Source: Pediococcus claussenii ATCC BAA-344 (GTDB lineage: Bacteria; Bacillota; Bacilli; Lactobacillales; Lactobacillaceae). From it: a stretch of DNA of 64,000 nt. The stretch lies in the NCBI RefSeq assembly GCF_000237995.1, contig NC_016605.1, positions 186,001 to 250,000 on the forward strand, given 5' to 3'. The position numbers were made by a program, and so were the translations under genes. Below the pieces are notes generated by a model, which saw nothing but the letters and a program-made list of their open reading frames with translations, did no database searches and was not told where the DNA came from. Of this stretch, positions 35,114 through 44,731 are shown piece by piece; positions within the stretch are counted from its first letter, which is position 1; each line of letters opens with the position of its first letter.

Positions 35114-35803
35114 ATGAAAGCAAAAGTAAAAAAATGGTCATATCGAGTCATAATCAGCTTACTAGTATTGGTTAGTTTGGCATTGATTTTTAATCGACAA
35201 ATCAAAAATTGGCTAATTTCTTCCTATAACCCGGTTGTAACGGAAAAAACAATTGCAACAAGCAAAAATAAAAATGCTTCCTTTGATTTTTCAAAGGTTA
35301 AGTCATTGGATTGGGAAACTGTTGCAAAAGCGCGCGCAAAATCAAACCAAATTAATGTGATCGGTGAAGTTGCGTATCCGGACGTGAAAATGAATTTACC
35401 AATTGCAGCTGGTGTTGATAATACTACTTTAGCATTGGCGGCAGGAACCTTAAAAGCTAATCAAAAAATGGGTGAGGGGAATTATGCAATTGCTGGTCAC
35501 CACATGGTAAATAATAATATTCTATTTAGTCCGTTGTATTGGGAAGCACGCGTTGGTCAAAAAGTGTATTTGACGGATTTAAAGAATGTATATGAATACA
35601 CTGTGAATGAGCGAAAGTTTATACCAGCAACGGATGTCAGTGTAATTAATGATGTTCCAAATAAAAAAATGTTGACGATGATAACTTGTGATGCAACAGG
35701 TGCTAAAAGACTTATGATTAGAGCTAAATATGATAAAAAGATGAGTAATAATAAAGCGCCACATAATGTGCAAAAGATGCTTGCATCAAAGTTTAATCGT
35801 TAA
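35114..35803 (+). CDS. srtA: Class A sortase
   Basis: A 229-residue membrane-anchored transpeptidase that joins LPxTG-type proteins to the cell wall. It has one N-terminal helix (about 11-27) and then the sortase barrel. The catalytic residues are in GNYAIAGHHM (His129), LTMITCDATG (Cys192) and RLMIRAKY (Arg203). ATG 35114 follows GGGGGAG; the frame extends 24 bases further up without a binding site. No sortase substrate gene is adjacent, which is normal for the housekeeping enzyme. Confidence 0.93.
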   Translation: MKAKVKKWSYRVIISLLVLVSLALIFNRQIKNWLISSYNPVVTEKTIATSKNKNASFDFSKVKSLDWETVAKARAKSNQINVIGEVAYPDVKMNLPIAAGVDNTTLALAAGTLKANQKMGEGNYAIAGHHMVNNNILFSPLYWEARVGQKVYLTDLKNVYEYTVNERKFIPATDVSVINDVPNKKMLTMITCDATGAKRLMIRAKYDKKMSNNKAPHNVQKMLASKFNR

Positions 35804-35896
35804 AGTATAAGAATTGCTGAATAGATGGTAATAATTTCACTATTTTGCACTTTATTTTGTTAAGATGGACTTAGAATACTTGAAGGAGTGAATAAT

Positions 35897-36484
35897 ATGT
35901 CAGCAATGTGGATCATAATTATTGTTTTAGCAATAATCATTATTGCCGGAATTGTGCTTTATAACAATTTGGTGAAGGCACGCACGTATACACAAGAATC
36001 ATGGAGTCAGATTGATGTACAACTGAAGCGACGGAATGATTTGATCCCTAACTTGGTTTCTACTGTGAAAGGCTATGCCACTCATGAAAAGGAAACCTTT
36101 GAAAAAGTTGTTGAATTAAGAAATCAATTAGTTGATCAGGAATCTAATCCAAATCCCACTAGTGTAGATCGTGAACAAACTATGCAATTGTCTAATCAAT
36201 TGAGTGGACAATTAAAATCGGTTTTCGCTTTGGCAGAAAACTATCCAGATTTAAAGGCTAATACAGAATTTACAAAATTGATGGAAGAGCTAACTAATAC
36301 TGAGAATAAGATTGCTTATTCACGTCAACTTTATAATTCAAGTGTTGCTAGTTACAATATCAAGTTACAAACATTTCCAAGTAATTTAGTAGCAGGAATG
36401 ACTGGATTTAAATCAGTAAATTACTTACAGGTACCCGAGGAAGAAACGGAAGTACCTAAAGTATCATTTGATGACCAAAAATAA
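35897..36484 (+). CDS. lemA: LemA family protein
   Basis: A 195-residue protein with one N-terminal membrane helix (about 3-24) and a long helical cytoplasmic part. It has the family signatures YNNLVKARTYTQESWSQIDVQ, KRRNDLIPNLVSTVKGYA and ENYPDLKANTEFTKLMEEL. The family often travels with the protease HtpX, the next gene. ATG 35897 is used since AAGGAG is 8 nt upstream; the GTG at 35888 overlaps that site. Exact role unknown; membrane stress is suspected. Confidence 0.93.
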   Translation: MSAMWIIIIVLAIIIIAGIVLYNNLVKARTYTQESWSQIDVQLKRRNDLIPNLVSTVKGYATHEKETFEKVVELRNQLVDQESNPNPTSVDREQTMQLSNQLSGQLKSVFALAENYPDLKANTEFTKLMEELTNTENKIAYSRQLYNSSVASYNIKLQTFPSNLVAGMTGFKSVNYLQVPEEETEVPKVSFDDQK

Positions 36485-36506
36485 TAAGGAGTTAGGTGTT
36501 TAAAGG

Positions 36507-37400
36507 ATGCTCTATCAGCAAATTGCACAAAATAAGCGACGTACTATTTATGTGATGATTGGCTTTGCAATCCTACTTTTATTTATAGGTGGAGCCGTTG
36601 GATACGTGTTCTATAATAGTGCGATATCTGGAATCGTGATGGCAGCTGTTGTAACAGCTGTTTATATGGGAATTATGATTGCACAATCTACGGGTGTTGT
36701 TATGGGGATGAACCATGCTCGCGAGATATCTGAACAAGATAATCCAGAGCTGTGGCATATCGTCGAAGATATGGCACTAGTTGCTAAAGTTCCAATGCCT
36801 AGAGTATTCATTATTGACGACCCTAGTCCTAATGCTTTTGCAACCGGAAATGATCCCAAACATGCAGCAGTAGCAGTTACTACTGGGATTATGCAACGGT
36901 TAAATCGTGAAGAAATGGAAGGTGTTATAGGACATGAAGTTTCACATATCAGGAACTATGATATTCGCCTTTCAACGATTGCTTTAGCGTTATCATCGGC
37001 TATTGCGATGCTAGTAAACATCGGAATGCGCAGTTTTTGGTGGGGTGGAGGTAGACGGCGTAATAATAATGATAACGAGGGAAATCTCGGGATTATTTTA
37101 ATGATCATTTCCGTTGTTTTAGTTATATTGGGACCGATTGCGGCTTCGATTGCCCAAATGGCATTATCAAGAAATCGGGAATATTTGGCTGATGCATCGA
37201 GTGTTGAGCTTACTAGAAACCCTCAAGGATTGATTAGTGCTCTTGAAAAAATTTCAGACAGTGCACCAATGAAAGAAGCAGATCCTAGCAGTGCGGCATT
37301 ATATATATCGGATCCTTTTAAACACAAGCGCTCAATGGCACATCTCTTTGATACCCATCCGCCAATTGAAGACCGGGTTGCTAGATTGGAAAAAATGTAA
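36507..37400 (+). CDS. htpX: Membrane zinc metalloprotease HtpX
   Basis: A 297-residue M48-family protease for quality control of membrane proteins. Two N-terminal helices (about 14-32 and 37-60) are followed by the zinc site HEVSH (143-147), two more helices, and the third zinc ligand Glu in [14 protein letters not shown]. It is encoded 22 bases after lemA as an operon. Length and motifs are normal. Confidence 0.95.
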   Translation: MLYQQIAQNKRRTIYVMIGFAILLLFIGGAVGYVFYNSAISGIVMAAVVTAVYMGIMIAQSTGVVMGMNHAREISEQDNPELWHIVEDMALVAKVPMPRVFIIDDPSPNAFATGNDPKHAAVAVTTGIMQRLNREEMEGVIGHEVSHIRNYDIRLSTIALALSSAIAMLVNIGMRSFWWGGGRRRNNNDNEGNLGIILMIISVVLVILGPIAASIAQMALSRNREYLADASSVELTRNPQGLISALEKISDSAPMKEADPSSAALYISDPFKHKRSMAHLFDTHPPIEDRVARLEKM

Positions 37401-37470
37401 GTATTTCTAAGTAAAAGGTAGTACAATGAAATCTGTATTATTAGAGTAGAGTGAGAGAGAGTAGAAAGTC

Positions 37471-38253
37471 ATGCGTGATGATTACATTTACGTACATTTT
37501 GAATCGTTGGTTAATTTAATTTATTCTAGGGGAATTAGCGCTGGCGATTTTATGAATGGGGTCTTACAGAGGCCATCCAATATTTTATTGATTAACGGAC
37601 AAACCAATGATGATTTGCCGATAGATAGTCACACGCTCTTTAATGAACTTAGTGGACAGGATGAGATTGCTGAATATATGTTAACTGGCGCTAAGCAACT
37701 ACGATGGATTGATTTTTCTCAGAAAGAGAGTATTGGTGATTTAACGGATTCAGATATTGCAGATTTACTTTTCATGGGGCATATGGGAACGCATTTGAGT
37801 ACACCATTTTCTTATAAGCTACAGAATGATTTTGTTTATTTGAGTTTGGGTGAAAATCAGGTCAAAACTTATTATCGTCGTTTGAAGAACTTTTACTCGG
37901 TTCTTAACCTCTCGATCCTAAGACATGCAGAAACAATGCAAAATGAACATCGTATGATGTTTCGTCGGGTGGTTCATTTTGATGAGATTCCGCAAACAAT
38001 GATACGTGAATTGATCCCGGTTTTAAGTGAAGGCATTATTTTTGCTTTCGACCAAGCCTTTGAGCAAGATCGACAATATCGCATTCCAATTTTAATGGTG
38101 AGTGATAGCAATTTGGCACCAACGCTGCGAAGTAGAGAGTCTCTTTATAATAAGGCAGCTCAAATTGCTGTCCTAAAATATAATTTCAAAAGTAGACACT
38201 GGCATATGGTTATTTCGGACCCTAAAGCCTTTGACAGTGATAACTTGTATTAA
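37471..38253 (+). CDS. Unknown protein, 260 aa
   Basis: I do not recognise the family. Soluble, no signal, no cysteine cluster. It opens RDDYIYVHFESLVNLIYSRG, has a central GHMGTHLSTPFSYKLQNDFV, and a long C-terminal helical region with many hydrophobic and acidic residues (IRELIPVLSEGIIFAFDQAFEQ). It lies between htpX and murF on the same strand and is followed by a terminator. It is preceded by GAGAGAG rather than a classic GGAGG. Confidence 0.75.
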   Translation: MRDDYIYVHFESLVNLIYSRGISAGDFMNGVLQRPSNILLINGQTNDDLPIDSHTLFNELSGQDEIAEYMLTGAKQLRWIDFSQKESIGDLTDSDIADLLFMGHMGTHLSTPFSYKLQNDFVYLSLGENQVKTYYRRLKNFYSVLNLSILRHAETMQNEHRMMFRRVVHFDEIPQTMIRELIPVLSEGIIFAFDQAFEQDRQYRIPILMVSDSNLAPTLRSRESLYNKAAQIAVLKYNFKSRHWHMVISDPKAFDSDNLY

Positions 38254-38274
38254 GACCTGTTGAGGGTCTTTTTT
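38252..38274 (+). terminator. Terminator before murF
   Basis: A short stem AAGACC/GGTCTT followed by TTTTTT, overlapping the stop codon of the upstream gene. Confidence 0.7.
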
Positions 38275-38355
38275 CTATTACTTTGTCATAATAAAATGGA
38301 ATATTGGACTATGGTATAATTATAAGTGCGTTATTCGAAAAGGAGTACTTAAATT

Positions 38356-39729
38356 ATGAAAATGCAACTGAGTGAAATTGCGAAAGCAGTTGGTATCACA
38401 GAGGTTCCCGAAGAATGGCAAACACTCACTATTACAAGTGTTCAGTTCGACAGTCGCAAGTTAGAACCGGGTGCGCTTTTTGTGCCATTAAATGGTGATC
38501 GTGACGGACATGATTTTATTGAAAATGCCGTAAAGGCTGCAGCAACTGCTACTTTTTGGCAGTCAGAACATGCAAATCAACCGAGTGAAATTCCGGCCTT
38601 GTTAGTTGATAATCCTTTAAAAGCTTTACAAGATTTAGCAAAATACTATTTAGAACGTTTTAATCCTAAAGTGGTTGCGATTACTGGTAGTAACGGTAAA
38701 ACTACTACTAAAGATATGACAGCAGCTATTCTAGGATCAAAATATAATGTTGTAAAAACTAAGGCTAATTTCAATAATGAAATTGGTGTCCCACTTACAA
38801 TTCTGGGTATGACTTCTAATACCGAAGTTTTAGTAATTGAATTGGGAATGGACCGACCAGGACAGCTAGATTTATTAAGTCACATGGTACAACCTGATAC
38901 AGCGGTAATTACAATGATTGGGGAAGCTCATATTGAATTCTTCCATACTCGGAGTGCAATTGCCGATGCAAAAATGGAAATTACACATGGACTCAAGGAT
39001 GATGGTCTATTTATTTACAATGGTGATGAACCACTTTTAATTGAGAGAGCCAAAACAGTTTCTGAACGCCAATCAACTTTTGGGCTTAACGATGCTGATC
39101 AGGTGTTTGCAACTGATATCGTAGTAGAACCAACTAAAACTACATTTAAAGTTAATACAGACCCAACAATTGATTTTTCAATTCCTTTGATGGGCGAGTA
39201 TAACGTGTCAAACGCCCTAGCTGCTATTTCAGTTGGGCTAAATTATCACATGAAAGAATCAGAAATCGCCACTGCTTTGGAGAACTTTGATTTAACTAAA
39301 AATCGAACTGAATGGCTTAAAGGCAAAAATGGTGAAAGGATTCTTAGTGACGTATATAACTCTAACCCAACTGCCGTTCGTGCAGTTTTGGCATCTACAA
39401 CTAGGGTCCCTACAGAAGGTAAAAGAATTGCTGTACTAGGGGACATGCTGGAATTAGGTGTTGATTCAGATGCCATGCATGCTGATCTTGCAGACAGTCT
39501 TAGTCCAGAACAATTTCAAGAAGTATATCTTGTTGGTCCACGAATGAAGTCTTTAGAAGAAAACCTAAAGGGAAAGTATTCGAAGAAAAATATTCATTAT
39601 TATAATAGTGATCAATTAGATGAGTTGAGTTCACAACTAAATGCTATTCTCACTGAAAATGATGTTGTTATATTAAAAGCTAGTCACGGAATTCATTTGG
39701 AAAATGTTGTGGATGCAATTAAAGAATAA
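38356..39729 (+). CDS. murF: UDP-N-acetylmuramoyl-tripeptide--D-alanyl-D-alanine ligase
   Basis: A 457-residue Mur ligase that adds the D-Ala-D-Ala dipeptide to the peptidoglycan precursor. The N-terminal domain contains ITSVQFDSRKLEPGALFVPL, the central ATPase has the P-loop VVAITGSNGKTTTKDM (about 112-127), and the C-terminal domain begins near YNSNPTAVRAVL. An extended -10 TGGTATAAT (38312-38320) precedes it. The start has AAAAGGAG. It is unlinked from ddl here; alr, which supplies D-alanine, is 2.3 kb downstream. Confidence 0.96.
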   Translation: MKMQLSEIAKAVGITEVPEEWQTLTITSVQFDSRKLEPGALFVPLNGDRDGHDFIENAVKAAATATFWQSEHANQPSEIPALLVDNPLKALQDLAKYYLERFNPKVVAITGSNGKTTTKDMTAAILGSKYNVVKTKANFNNEIGVPLTILGMTSNTEVLVIELGMDRPGQLDLLSHMVQPDTAVITMIGEAHIEFFHTRSAIADAKMEITHGLKDDGLFIYNGDEPLLIERAKTVSERQSTFGLNDADQVFATDIVVEPTKTTFKVNTDPTIDFSIPLMGEYNVSNALAAISVGLNYHMKESEIATALENFDLTKNRTEWLKGKNGERILSDVYNSNPTAVRAVLASTTRVPTEGKRIAVLGDMLELGVDSDAMHADLADSLSPEQFQEVYLVGPRMKSLEENLKGKYSKKNIHYYNSDQLDELSSQLNAILTENDVVILKASHGIHLENVVDAIKE

Positions 39730-39934
39730 AATATTTATTTTTCAAGCGTAATTAGTTTGATAATAAAGGGTTTTGCCGCTGAAATGCTTGTGGTGATTCC
39801 CTTTTTGTTTGCTTATGTTCCCTGGATAGGTGTATGATAGTACAGTTAATGTTTAGAAGTGTTTTGCAGTGGCATTTGCCAGGAGGACGGATTTTCTCTG
39901 ATACTGTGAGCACATTTTTTAGGAGGAAATATTT

Positions 39935-41491
39935 TTGAAGTTTACCGAATTAGGTTTAGACGATGACGTCTTAAAAGCAGTTATCGATAATGGTTACGAG
40001 GAACCAACACCAATCCAAGCAGAAACGATCCCGGATGTTTTAGCTGGAAAGGATATTATTGGACAAGCACAAACTGGTACAGGAAAAACGGCTGCGTTTG
40101 GTTTGCCAATATTACAACATGTTGATCTTAATAATCCTAATATTCAAGCGATTATTGTATCGCCAACGCGTGAATTAGCTGCGCAAACACAAGCTGAAAT
40201 TTTTAAATTAGGTAAGTATAAAAAAGCTAAAGTACAAGTGGTTTATGGTGGTGCAGATATTCGTCGCCAAATCAATAGTTTAAAGAGTCATCCACAGATT
40301 GTAGTTGGTACACCAGGTCGTTTGCTTGATCATATCGGACGTAAGACAATTCGTTTGGATCATGTGAATACACTGGTTTTGGACGAAGCTGATGATATGT
40401 TAGATATGGGATTCTTACCCGACATTGAACAAATTATTGAAAAAACACCAAATGATCGTCAAACATTGCTGTTTTCTGCAACAATGCCACAAGCGATCAA
40501 AAAGATTGGTGTCAAGTTTATGCATGACCCTAAACAAGTTACTGTAAAATCAAAAGAATTGACAGCTGACTTAGTTGATCAGTATTATGTTCGTTCGAAG
40601 GAATTTGAAAAATTTGATATTTTAACACGTGTTCTTGATGTACAGGCGCCTAAGTTAGCAGTTATTTTTGGACGTACTAAAAGGCGTGTTGATGAGGTTT
40701 CTAAGGGCTTAGTTGCTCGCGGCTATAATGCAGCGGGCATTCATGGCGATTTGACTCAGCAACGTCGTATGAGTATTTTACATCAATTTAGAAATGGTGA
40801 TCTTGATATCTTGGTTGCTACTGATGTTGCGGCTCGTGGATTGGATATTACTGGTGTAACTCATGTTTATAACTATGATATTACACAGGATCCAGAGAGT
40901 TATGTTCATCGAATTGGTCGTACCGGACGTGCCGGCGCCCATGGTACATCTGTTACCTTTGTTACTAACTGGGAAATGGACTATCTCCGTGATATTGAAC
41001 GTCTAACGAAGAAACGTTTGCTACCATTGAAGCCACCTACTGAACAAGACGCCTTTGCGGGTCGTGCAGCAGCAGCTGAAGATAACATAAAAGATCTCGT
41101 TAAACATACTGATGTTACCAAATATTCCGAACAAGCAGATCATTTGTTAGAAGAATATGATGCTAAAACATTGGCTGCAGCGCTCTTGAAGAAAGAGACT
41201 AAGGCTGATTCAAGTGAAGTTAACGTTAAGATTTCATCAGAACGACCACTTCCCCGTAAGAAGGGTAATGGGGGATCTCATAGCGGTAACGGTGGCGGTG
41301 GTCATCGTGGCGGCAACGGTTCCCGTGGTGGACGTGGCAAGTGGAATGGTAATCGTCGTGACCGTGAACAACGCGGTAATGGCGGCGGACGACGTGACTG
41401 GAAAGACTCCAAGAAACGTAATAACAATAGTAATGGGAAGTCTTCTAACCGCGGTGGTTCTAACCGTAAATTCATCATCAAAGAAAAATAA
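39935..41491 (+). CDS. cshA: DEAD-box RNA helicase CshA
   Basis: A 518-residue ATP-dependent RNA helicase for mRNA turnover and cold growth. The order of motifs is: Q motif with EEPTPIQAETIP, AQTGTGKT (I), PTRELAAQ (Ia), TPGRLLDH (Ib), DEAD (II), SAT (III), then TDVAARGLDI (V) and HRIGRTGRAG (VI). After about residue 420 comes a long Gly/Arg/Asn-rich basic tail, typical of CshA. Translation starts with TTG at 39935, 8 nt after AGGAGG. A leader of about 95 nt lies between a TATGAT -10 (39833) and the start. Confidence 0.96.
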   Translation: MKFTELGLDDDVLKAVIDNGYEEPTPIQAETIPDVLAGKDIIGQAQTGTGKTAAFGLPILQHVDLNNPNIQAIIVSPTRELAAQTQAEIFKLGKYKKAKVQVVYGGADIRRQINSLKSHPQIVVGTPGRLLDHIGRKTIRLDHVNTLVLDEADDMLDMGFLPDIEQIIEKTPNDRQTLLFSATMPQAIKKIGVKFMHDPKQVTVKSKELTADLVDQYYVRSKEFEKFDILTRVLDVQAPKLAVIFGRTKRRVDEVSKGLVARGYNAAGIHGDLTQQRRMSILHQFRNGDLDILVATDVAARGLDITGVTHVYNYDITQDPESYVHRIGRTGRAGAHGTSVTFVTNWEMDYLRDIERLTKKRLLPLKPPTEQDAFAGRAAAAEDNIKDLVKHTDVTKYSEQADHLLEEYDAKTLAAALLKKETKADSSEVNVKISSERPLPRKKGNGGSHSGNGGGGHRGGNGSRGGRGKWNGNRRDREQRGNGGGRRDWKDSKKRNNNSNGKSSNRGGSNRKFIIKEK

Positions 41492-41620
41492 ATTTGTAGC
41501 CGAATAAATTTAGGATTAGTTATCAGAACTTGTGATAAGTTGCCTTCATTTGTTCGGCTTTTATTTTAGAAAGTTTTTGAGATTTTGGTACAATAATAAT
41601 ATTGGGAGTGGGGTGAGTGC

Positions 41621-41977
41621 ATGATTTTTGGAATTGGGGTTGATATAACTGAAATTGAACGGGTTGGAAATATTCAGAAAAGACTTGGATTTGCGCAGAA
41701 GGTATTGACACCTAGCGAATTAGAAGTTTGGAAGGATATGAAGGAACGACGTGCAATTGAATTTTTGGCTGGACGATTTTCAGCGAAAGAATCTTATAGT
41801 AAGGCCTTTGGAACTGGATTAGGTCGGCAACTAGGATTCAAGGATATTGAAATTTTAGATAATAAGGTTGGGAAACCTATAATCACAAAACATCCATTTG
41901 AAGGTAGCGCACATGTTTCACTTTCACATACTAAACAGGTGGTAATGACTGAGGTTATTTTAGAGGAGATTGATTAA
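41621..41977 (+). CDS. acpS: Holo-[acyl-carrier-protein] synthase
   Basis: A 118-residue phosphopantetheinyl transferase that converts apo carrier proteins to the holo form. Motifs are [12 protein letters not shown] with Asp8 and [19 protein letters not shown] with the metal-binding Glu, and [12 protein letters not shown] near the end. It overlaps or abuts alr, which is the conserved acpS-alr arrangement. Besides the fatty-acid ACP it could prime DltC. Confidence 0.96.
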   Translation: MIFGIGVDITEIERVGNIQKRLGFAQKVLTPSELEVWKDMKERRAIEFLAGRFSAKESYSKAFGTGLGRQLGFKDIEILDNKVGKPIITKHPFEGSAHVSLSHTKQVVMTEVILEEID

Positions 41978-41978
41978 T

Positions 41979-43109
41979 ATGGTAGAAGGAATTCACCGTT
42001 CAACACGGATAATTGTAGATGGGGCAGCAATTAGACATAATATTTCAGAAGAAATTAGTAGATTGGACAATAAAAGTGAATTATTTGCAGTGATTAAAGC
42101 GAACGGTTATGGGCACGGAATTCGAGCAGTTGCAAAATTAGCAAAGCAGGCTGGAGCAACTGGTTTTTGTGTTGCGCTCTTAGACGAAGCACTTGATCTT
42201 AGAGAGGCGGGTTTTGTGGAGCCTATCTTGGTATTAGGTATTACACCAGTTGAACATGCGAGATTAGCTGCCGAAAAGGGAATTTCATTAACGGTAGGTA
42301 ATCTTGAGTGGCTACAGGAAGCCGCTCAAAATTACTTAGAAGATATACAACTAAAAATTCATCTTGGCTTAGATACTGGAATGGGACGAATTGGGTTTCA
42401 GACACCATCGGAGCTAACAGTGGCAGACAAATTTGTAAATGAACATCAGGAACAATTTGATTTTGAAGGTGTTTTCACCCATTTTGCAACTGCTGATGAA
42501 AAGGATGAAACCTATTTTAAACTCCAAGTAGGACGTTTTAAAGAATTTATGAACGCTTTAAAAAAGCGACCTAAGTATGTTCATGTTTCAAACACAGCTA
42601 CAAGTCTTTGGCATGCAGCATGCAATGGTAATATGATCCGTTTTGGAGTTGGAATTTATGGTATGAACCCTTCTGGTCGTGAGATTACCCCTCCATACGA
42701 ATTACAACCTGCTATGAGCTTAGTATCGGATCTTAGCTTTGTAAAAAAGATCACTGCTGGTAGATCAATTAGTTATGGAGCAACATATACTGCTAAGAAT
42801 GACGAATGGATTGGGACTATACCTATAGGATACGCAGATGGCTATGAACGCAGATTAACTGGGTTTCACGTTTTAGTTGATGGGAATGAATGTGAAATTG
42901 TGGGACGAATTTGTATGGATCAGATGATGGTTCGGTTGCCAAAGGAGTTTCCAGTTGGAACTACCGTAGTATTGGCAGGCAGGTCTGGTAACCAAATTAT
43001 TACGATGACGGATATTGCTGACTATGCTAACACTATTAATTATGAAATAACGTGTGGATTTACAGAACGAATTCCACGTGAATACAAGAACATGGAAGTG
43101 ACTAAGTAA
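41979..43109 (+). CDS. alr: Alanine racemase
   Basis: A 376-residue PLP enzyme making D-alanine for peptidoglycan and for teichoic acid D-alanylation. [11 protein letters not shown] contains the PLP Lys40, the second catalytic Tyr lies in the SYGATYTA region, and RICMDQMMV is typical. ATG 41979 has GAGGAG upstream and lies one base after the acpS stop. A longer frame from 41970 overlaps acpS and is less likely. Confidence 0.96.
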   Translation: MVEGIHRSTRIIVDGAAIRHNISEEISRLDNKSELFAVIKANGYGHGIRAVAKLAKQAGATGFCVALLDEALDLREAGFVEPILVLGITPVEHARLAAEKGISLTVGNLEWLQEAAQNYLEDIQLKIHLGLDTGMGRIGFQTPSELTVADKFVNEHQEQFDFEGVFTHFATADEKDETYFKLQVGRFKEFMNALKKRPKYVHVSNTATSLWHAACNGNMIRFGVGIYGMNPSGREITPPYELQPAMSLVSDLSFVKKITAGRSISYGATYTAKNDEWIGTIPIGYADGYERRLTGFHVLVDGNECEIVGRICMDQMMVRLPKEFPVGTTVVLAGRSGNQIITMTDIADYANTINYEITCGFTERIPREYKNMEVTK

Positions 43110-43159
43110 TAACAACGTGTTAAAATACTCTTTAGAATCGATAATAGGAGAAGGCACTC

Positions 43160-43387
43160 ATGAATACACGCGATGAATTAAGACAGACGTACTGTGAATT
43201 TTTTGCGATTGATCCGAACAAAGTACGCGATGATCAAGTTGAAGCATTTTTTGAAAAACATAGCTCAACTAATTTTGGTGCACTTCAAAATGGCTACATC
43301 GAAATGGCACAATTAAATCGTCAAATCACTAACGATTTTTCGTCATGTGAGGCGGAGTGTGAAGCCCATTTATTAGAACGATTTTAA
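43160..43387 (+). CDS. Probable antitoxin of a MazF/PemK pair, not MazE-like
   Basis: A 75-residue acidic protein, 22 bases upstream of mazF and with GGAGAAGG before the ATG. The sequence (MNTRDELRQTYCEFFAIDP and SSCEAECEAHLLERF at the ends) does not show the swapped-hairpin or ribbon-helix-helix pattern of MazE or EndoAI. Position, size and charge point to an antitoxin or a co-factor of the toxin; this is inference. Three Cys (positions near 12, 64 and 68) are unusual for an antitoxin. Confidence 0.7.
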   Translation: MNTRDELRQTYCEFFAIDPNKVRDDQVEAFFEKHSSTNFGALQNGYIEMAQLNRQITNDFSSCEAECEAHLLERF

Positions 43388-43409
43388 AAGAAGATACTGA
43401 GGTGGCATT

Positions 43410-43775
43410 GTGGACGAAAGCCTAATTAAAAGAGGCGATTTGTTTTATGCAGACTTGTCACCAGTCGTAGGATCTGAACAGGGTGGGATGCGCCCTGTTT
43501 TAATAATCCAAAATAATATTGGAAACCGTTATAGCCCAACTGTTATTGTTGCTGCAATTACAGCAAGAATAACTAAGCCCAAGATGCCAACCCATGTGGC
43601 AATTTCTGCGGGTGAGGATGGGATTGAAAGGGATTCGGTTATTTTGATGGAACAGATTCGTACTATTGATAAGCAACGTCTGCATGACCGTATTGGCCAT
43701 TTAAACGATCGTCATATGCTTATGGTTAATGAGGCACTACGTGTGAGCGTGGGCCTTATGACCGATAATACATAA
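43410..43775 (+). CDS. mazF: MazF/PemK-type mRNA interferase toxin
   Basis: A 121-residue endoribonuclease of the NdoA type that cleaves mRNA at short motifs. The family core is intact: [31 protein letters not shown] (about 5-35), with the Arg/Gln loop, then [20 protein letters not shown], and [14 protein letters not shown] with the catalytic Thr region. It starts with GTG at 43410, 5 nt after GAGGTGG. The location after alr is the same as ndoA in Bacillus and lactobacilli. Confidence 0.93.
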   Translation: MDESLIKRGDLFYADLSPVVGSEQGGMRPVLIIQNNIGNRYSPTVIVAAITARITKPKMPTHVAISAGEDGIERDSVILMEQIRTIDKQRLHDRIGHLNDRHMLMVNEALRVSVGLMTDNT

Positions 43776-43783
43776 GAAAAGAA

Positions 43784-43808
43784 GATCTCTGTGAGGAGGT
43801 CTTTTTTT
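43784..43808 (+). terminator. Terminator after mazF
   Basis: Stem AGATCTC/GAGGTCT with one G-U pair, followed by seven T. Confidence 0.7.
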
Positions 43809-43809
43809 G

Positions 43810-44098
43810 TGGTTACGAATTGCTTAGTATTCTTTATTTTAGTTAGTGCTCAAAAATTAATCTTATTTATTGCGTTCTTTTGATGTTAAAGATGACCGTG
43901 TCTAGCTCTCAGTTCAGCTACTTTTAATTTAGCAAAAATGGCAGCATGTTAAGAAAGGCTGTGTTTTGTCAAACTATATAAAAATGCAGAAAAAGGGCTA
44001 GAGTTGGCGAACTATGTTCCACGCAATATTTCAAAGCCCTTTTTCAGGAGCTAACAAAAATAGAGGGGCAAACTCGTACCCAAGTATGCTATGATAAA
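43810..44098. other. Intergenic region before queT
   Basis: About 290 bp without a credible gene. It holds a long hairpin (GAAAAAGGGCT 43989-43999 with AGCCCTTTTTC 44035-44045) that looks like a terminator of either strand. No promoter stands out with certainty, and no homology to the hairpin-repeat families is seen. Confidence 0.5.
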
Positions 44099-44140
44099 TC
44101 CCGTGGTTCGCAATTATCCCACGTAAAAAAACTAAGGAGG
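44098..44140 (+). ncRNA. PreQ1 riboswitch, class I
   Basis: P1 stem CGTGG (44102-44106) with CCACG (44119-44123), loop TTCGCAATTATC, then the A-rich tail TAAAAAAACTAAGG (44124-44137) that forms the pseudoknot. The layout matches short preQ1-I aptamers of Thermoanaerobacter and Bacillus queuosine operons. The tail runs into the ribosome binding site AAGGAGG, so ligand binding should reduce translation of queT. Confidence 0.88.
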
Positions 44141-44149
44141 AATAGTTTG

Positions 44150-44656
44150 ATGGGTAGTAAAAGTAATCGCGTATGGATTGTTAACGCAATGGTTGCAGCA
44201 ATTTATATTGTTTTATCATTATTAGTAAACACATTTGGTTTGGCATCAGGAAATATACAATTTAGGCTTTCAGAGTCCTTAAATCATTTGGTGGTATTTA
44301 ACCGAAAATACTTTTGGGGAGTCGTTGGTGGGGTATTCTTATTTAACTTGTTTGGTCCCACTTCTTTAAATCACTTATTGGATGTTGTTTTTGGAACTGG
44401 GCAGACCGTAATTGCATTGTTAATAACCATTTATGTCGCACCACGGTTAAAAAATATCTGGGCTAAAATGGGATTGAACGTCATTGTGTTTACTGTTTCG
44501 ATGGTGCTAATCGCGCTCGAATTACACTGGACACTTCAAATTCCGTTTTGGGCAACGTATCTTTCAACAGCAATTTCTGAGTTTGTTATAATGATAATTT
44601 CTGCTCCAATTATGTATGGATTAGACAAAGTGCTTGATTTTAACAATCGAATCTAG
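44150..44656 (+). CDS. queT: Queuosine precursor ECF transporter S-component QueT
   Basis: A 168-residue hydrophobic protein of the QueT family. It has about five helices and the family-like stretches GNIQFRLSESLNHLVVF and LFNLFGPTSLNHLLDVVFGTGQT. It imports a queuosine precursor (preQ1 or preQ0) together with the shared ECF module. The preQ1 riboswitch in its leader supports the substrate. ATG 44150 is used, 9 nt after AAGGAGG, although the TTG at 44147 is in frame. Confidence 0.93.
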   Translation: MGSKSNRVWIVNAMVAAIYIVLSLLVNTFGLASGNIQFRLSESLNHLVVFNRKYFWGVVGGVFLFNLFGPTSLNHLLDVVFGTGQTVIALLITIYVAPRLKNIWAKMGLNVIVFTVSMVLIALELHWTLQIPFWATYLSTAISEFVIMIISAPIMYGLDKVLDFNNRI

Positions 44657-44675
44657 GCTAGCTTAAGCAAGAAAC

Positions 44676-44725
44676 AAAAAAGAATCGTTGTAGTATGAAA
44701 GCTCATACTACAACGATTCTTTTTT
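44676..44725. terminator. Bidirectional terminator
   Basis: A perfect 23-bp stem with A- and T-runs, between queT and the convergent cbpB. Confidence 0.93.
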
Positions 44726-44731
44726 AGATTA

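Noticed and set aside
41214-41507. 97-codon frame overlapping the end of cshA
   Set aside because: It is a shifted reading of the Gly/Arg-rich tail; valine-rich low-complexity output and no start signal.
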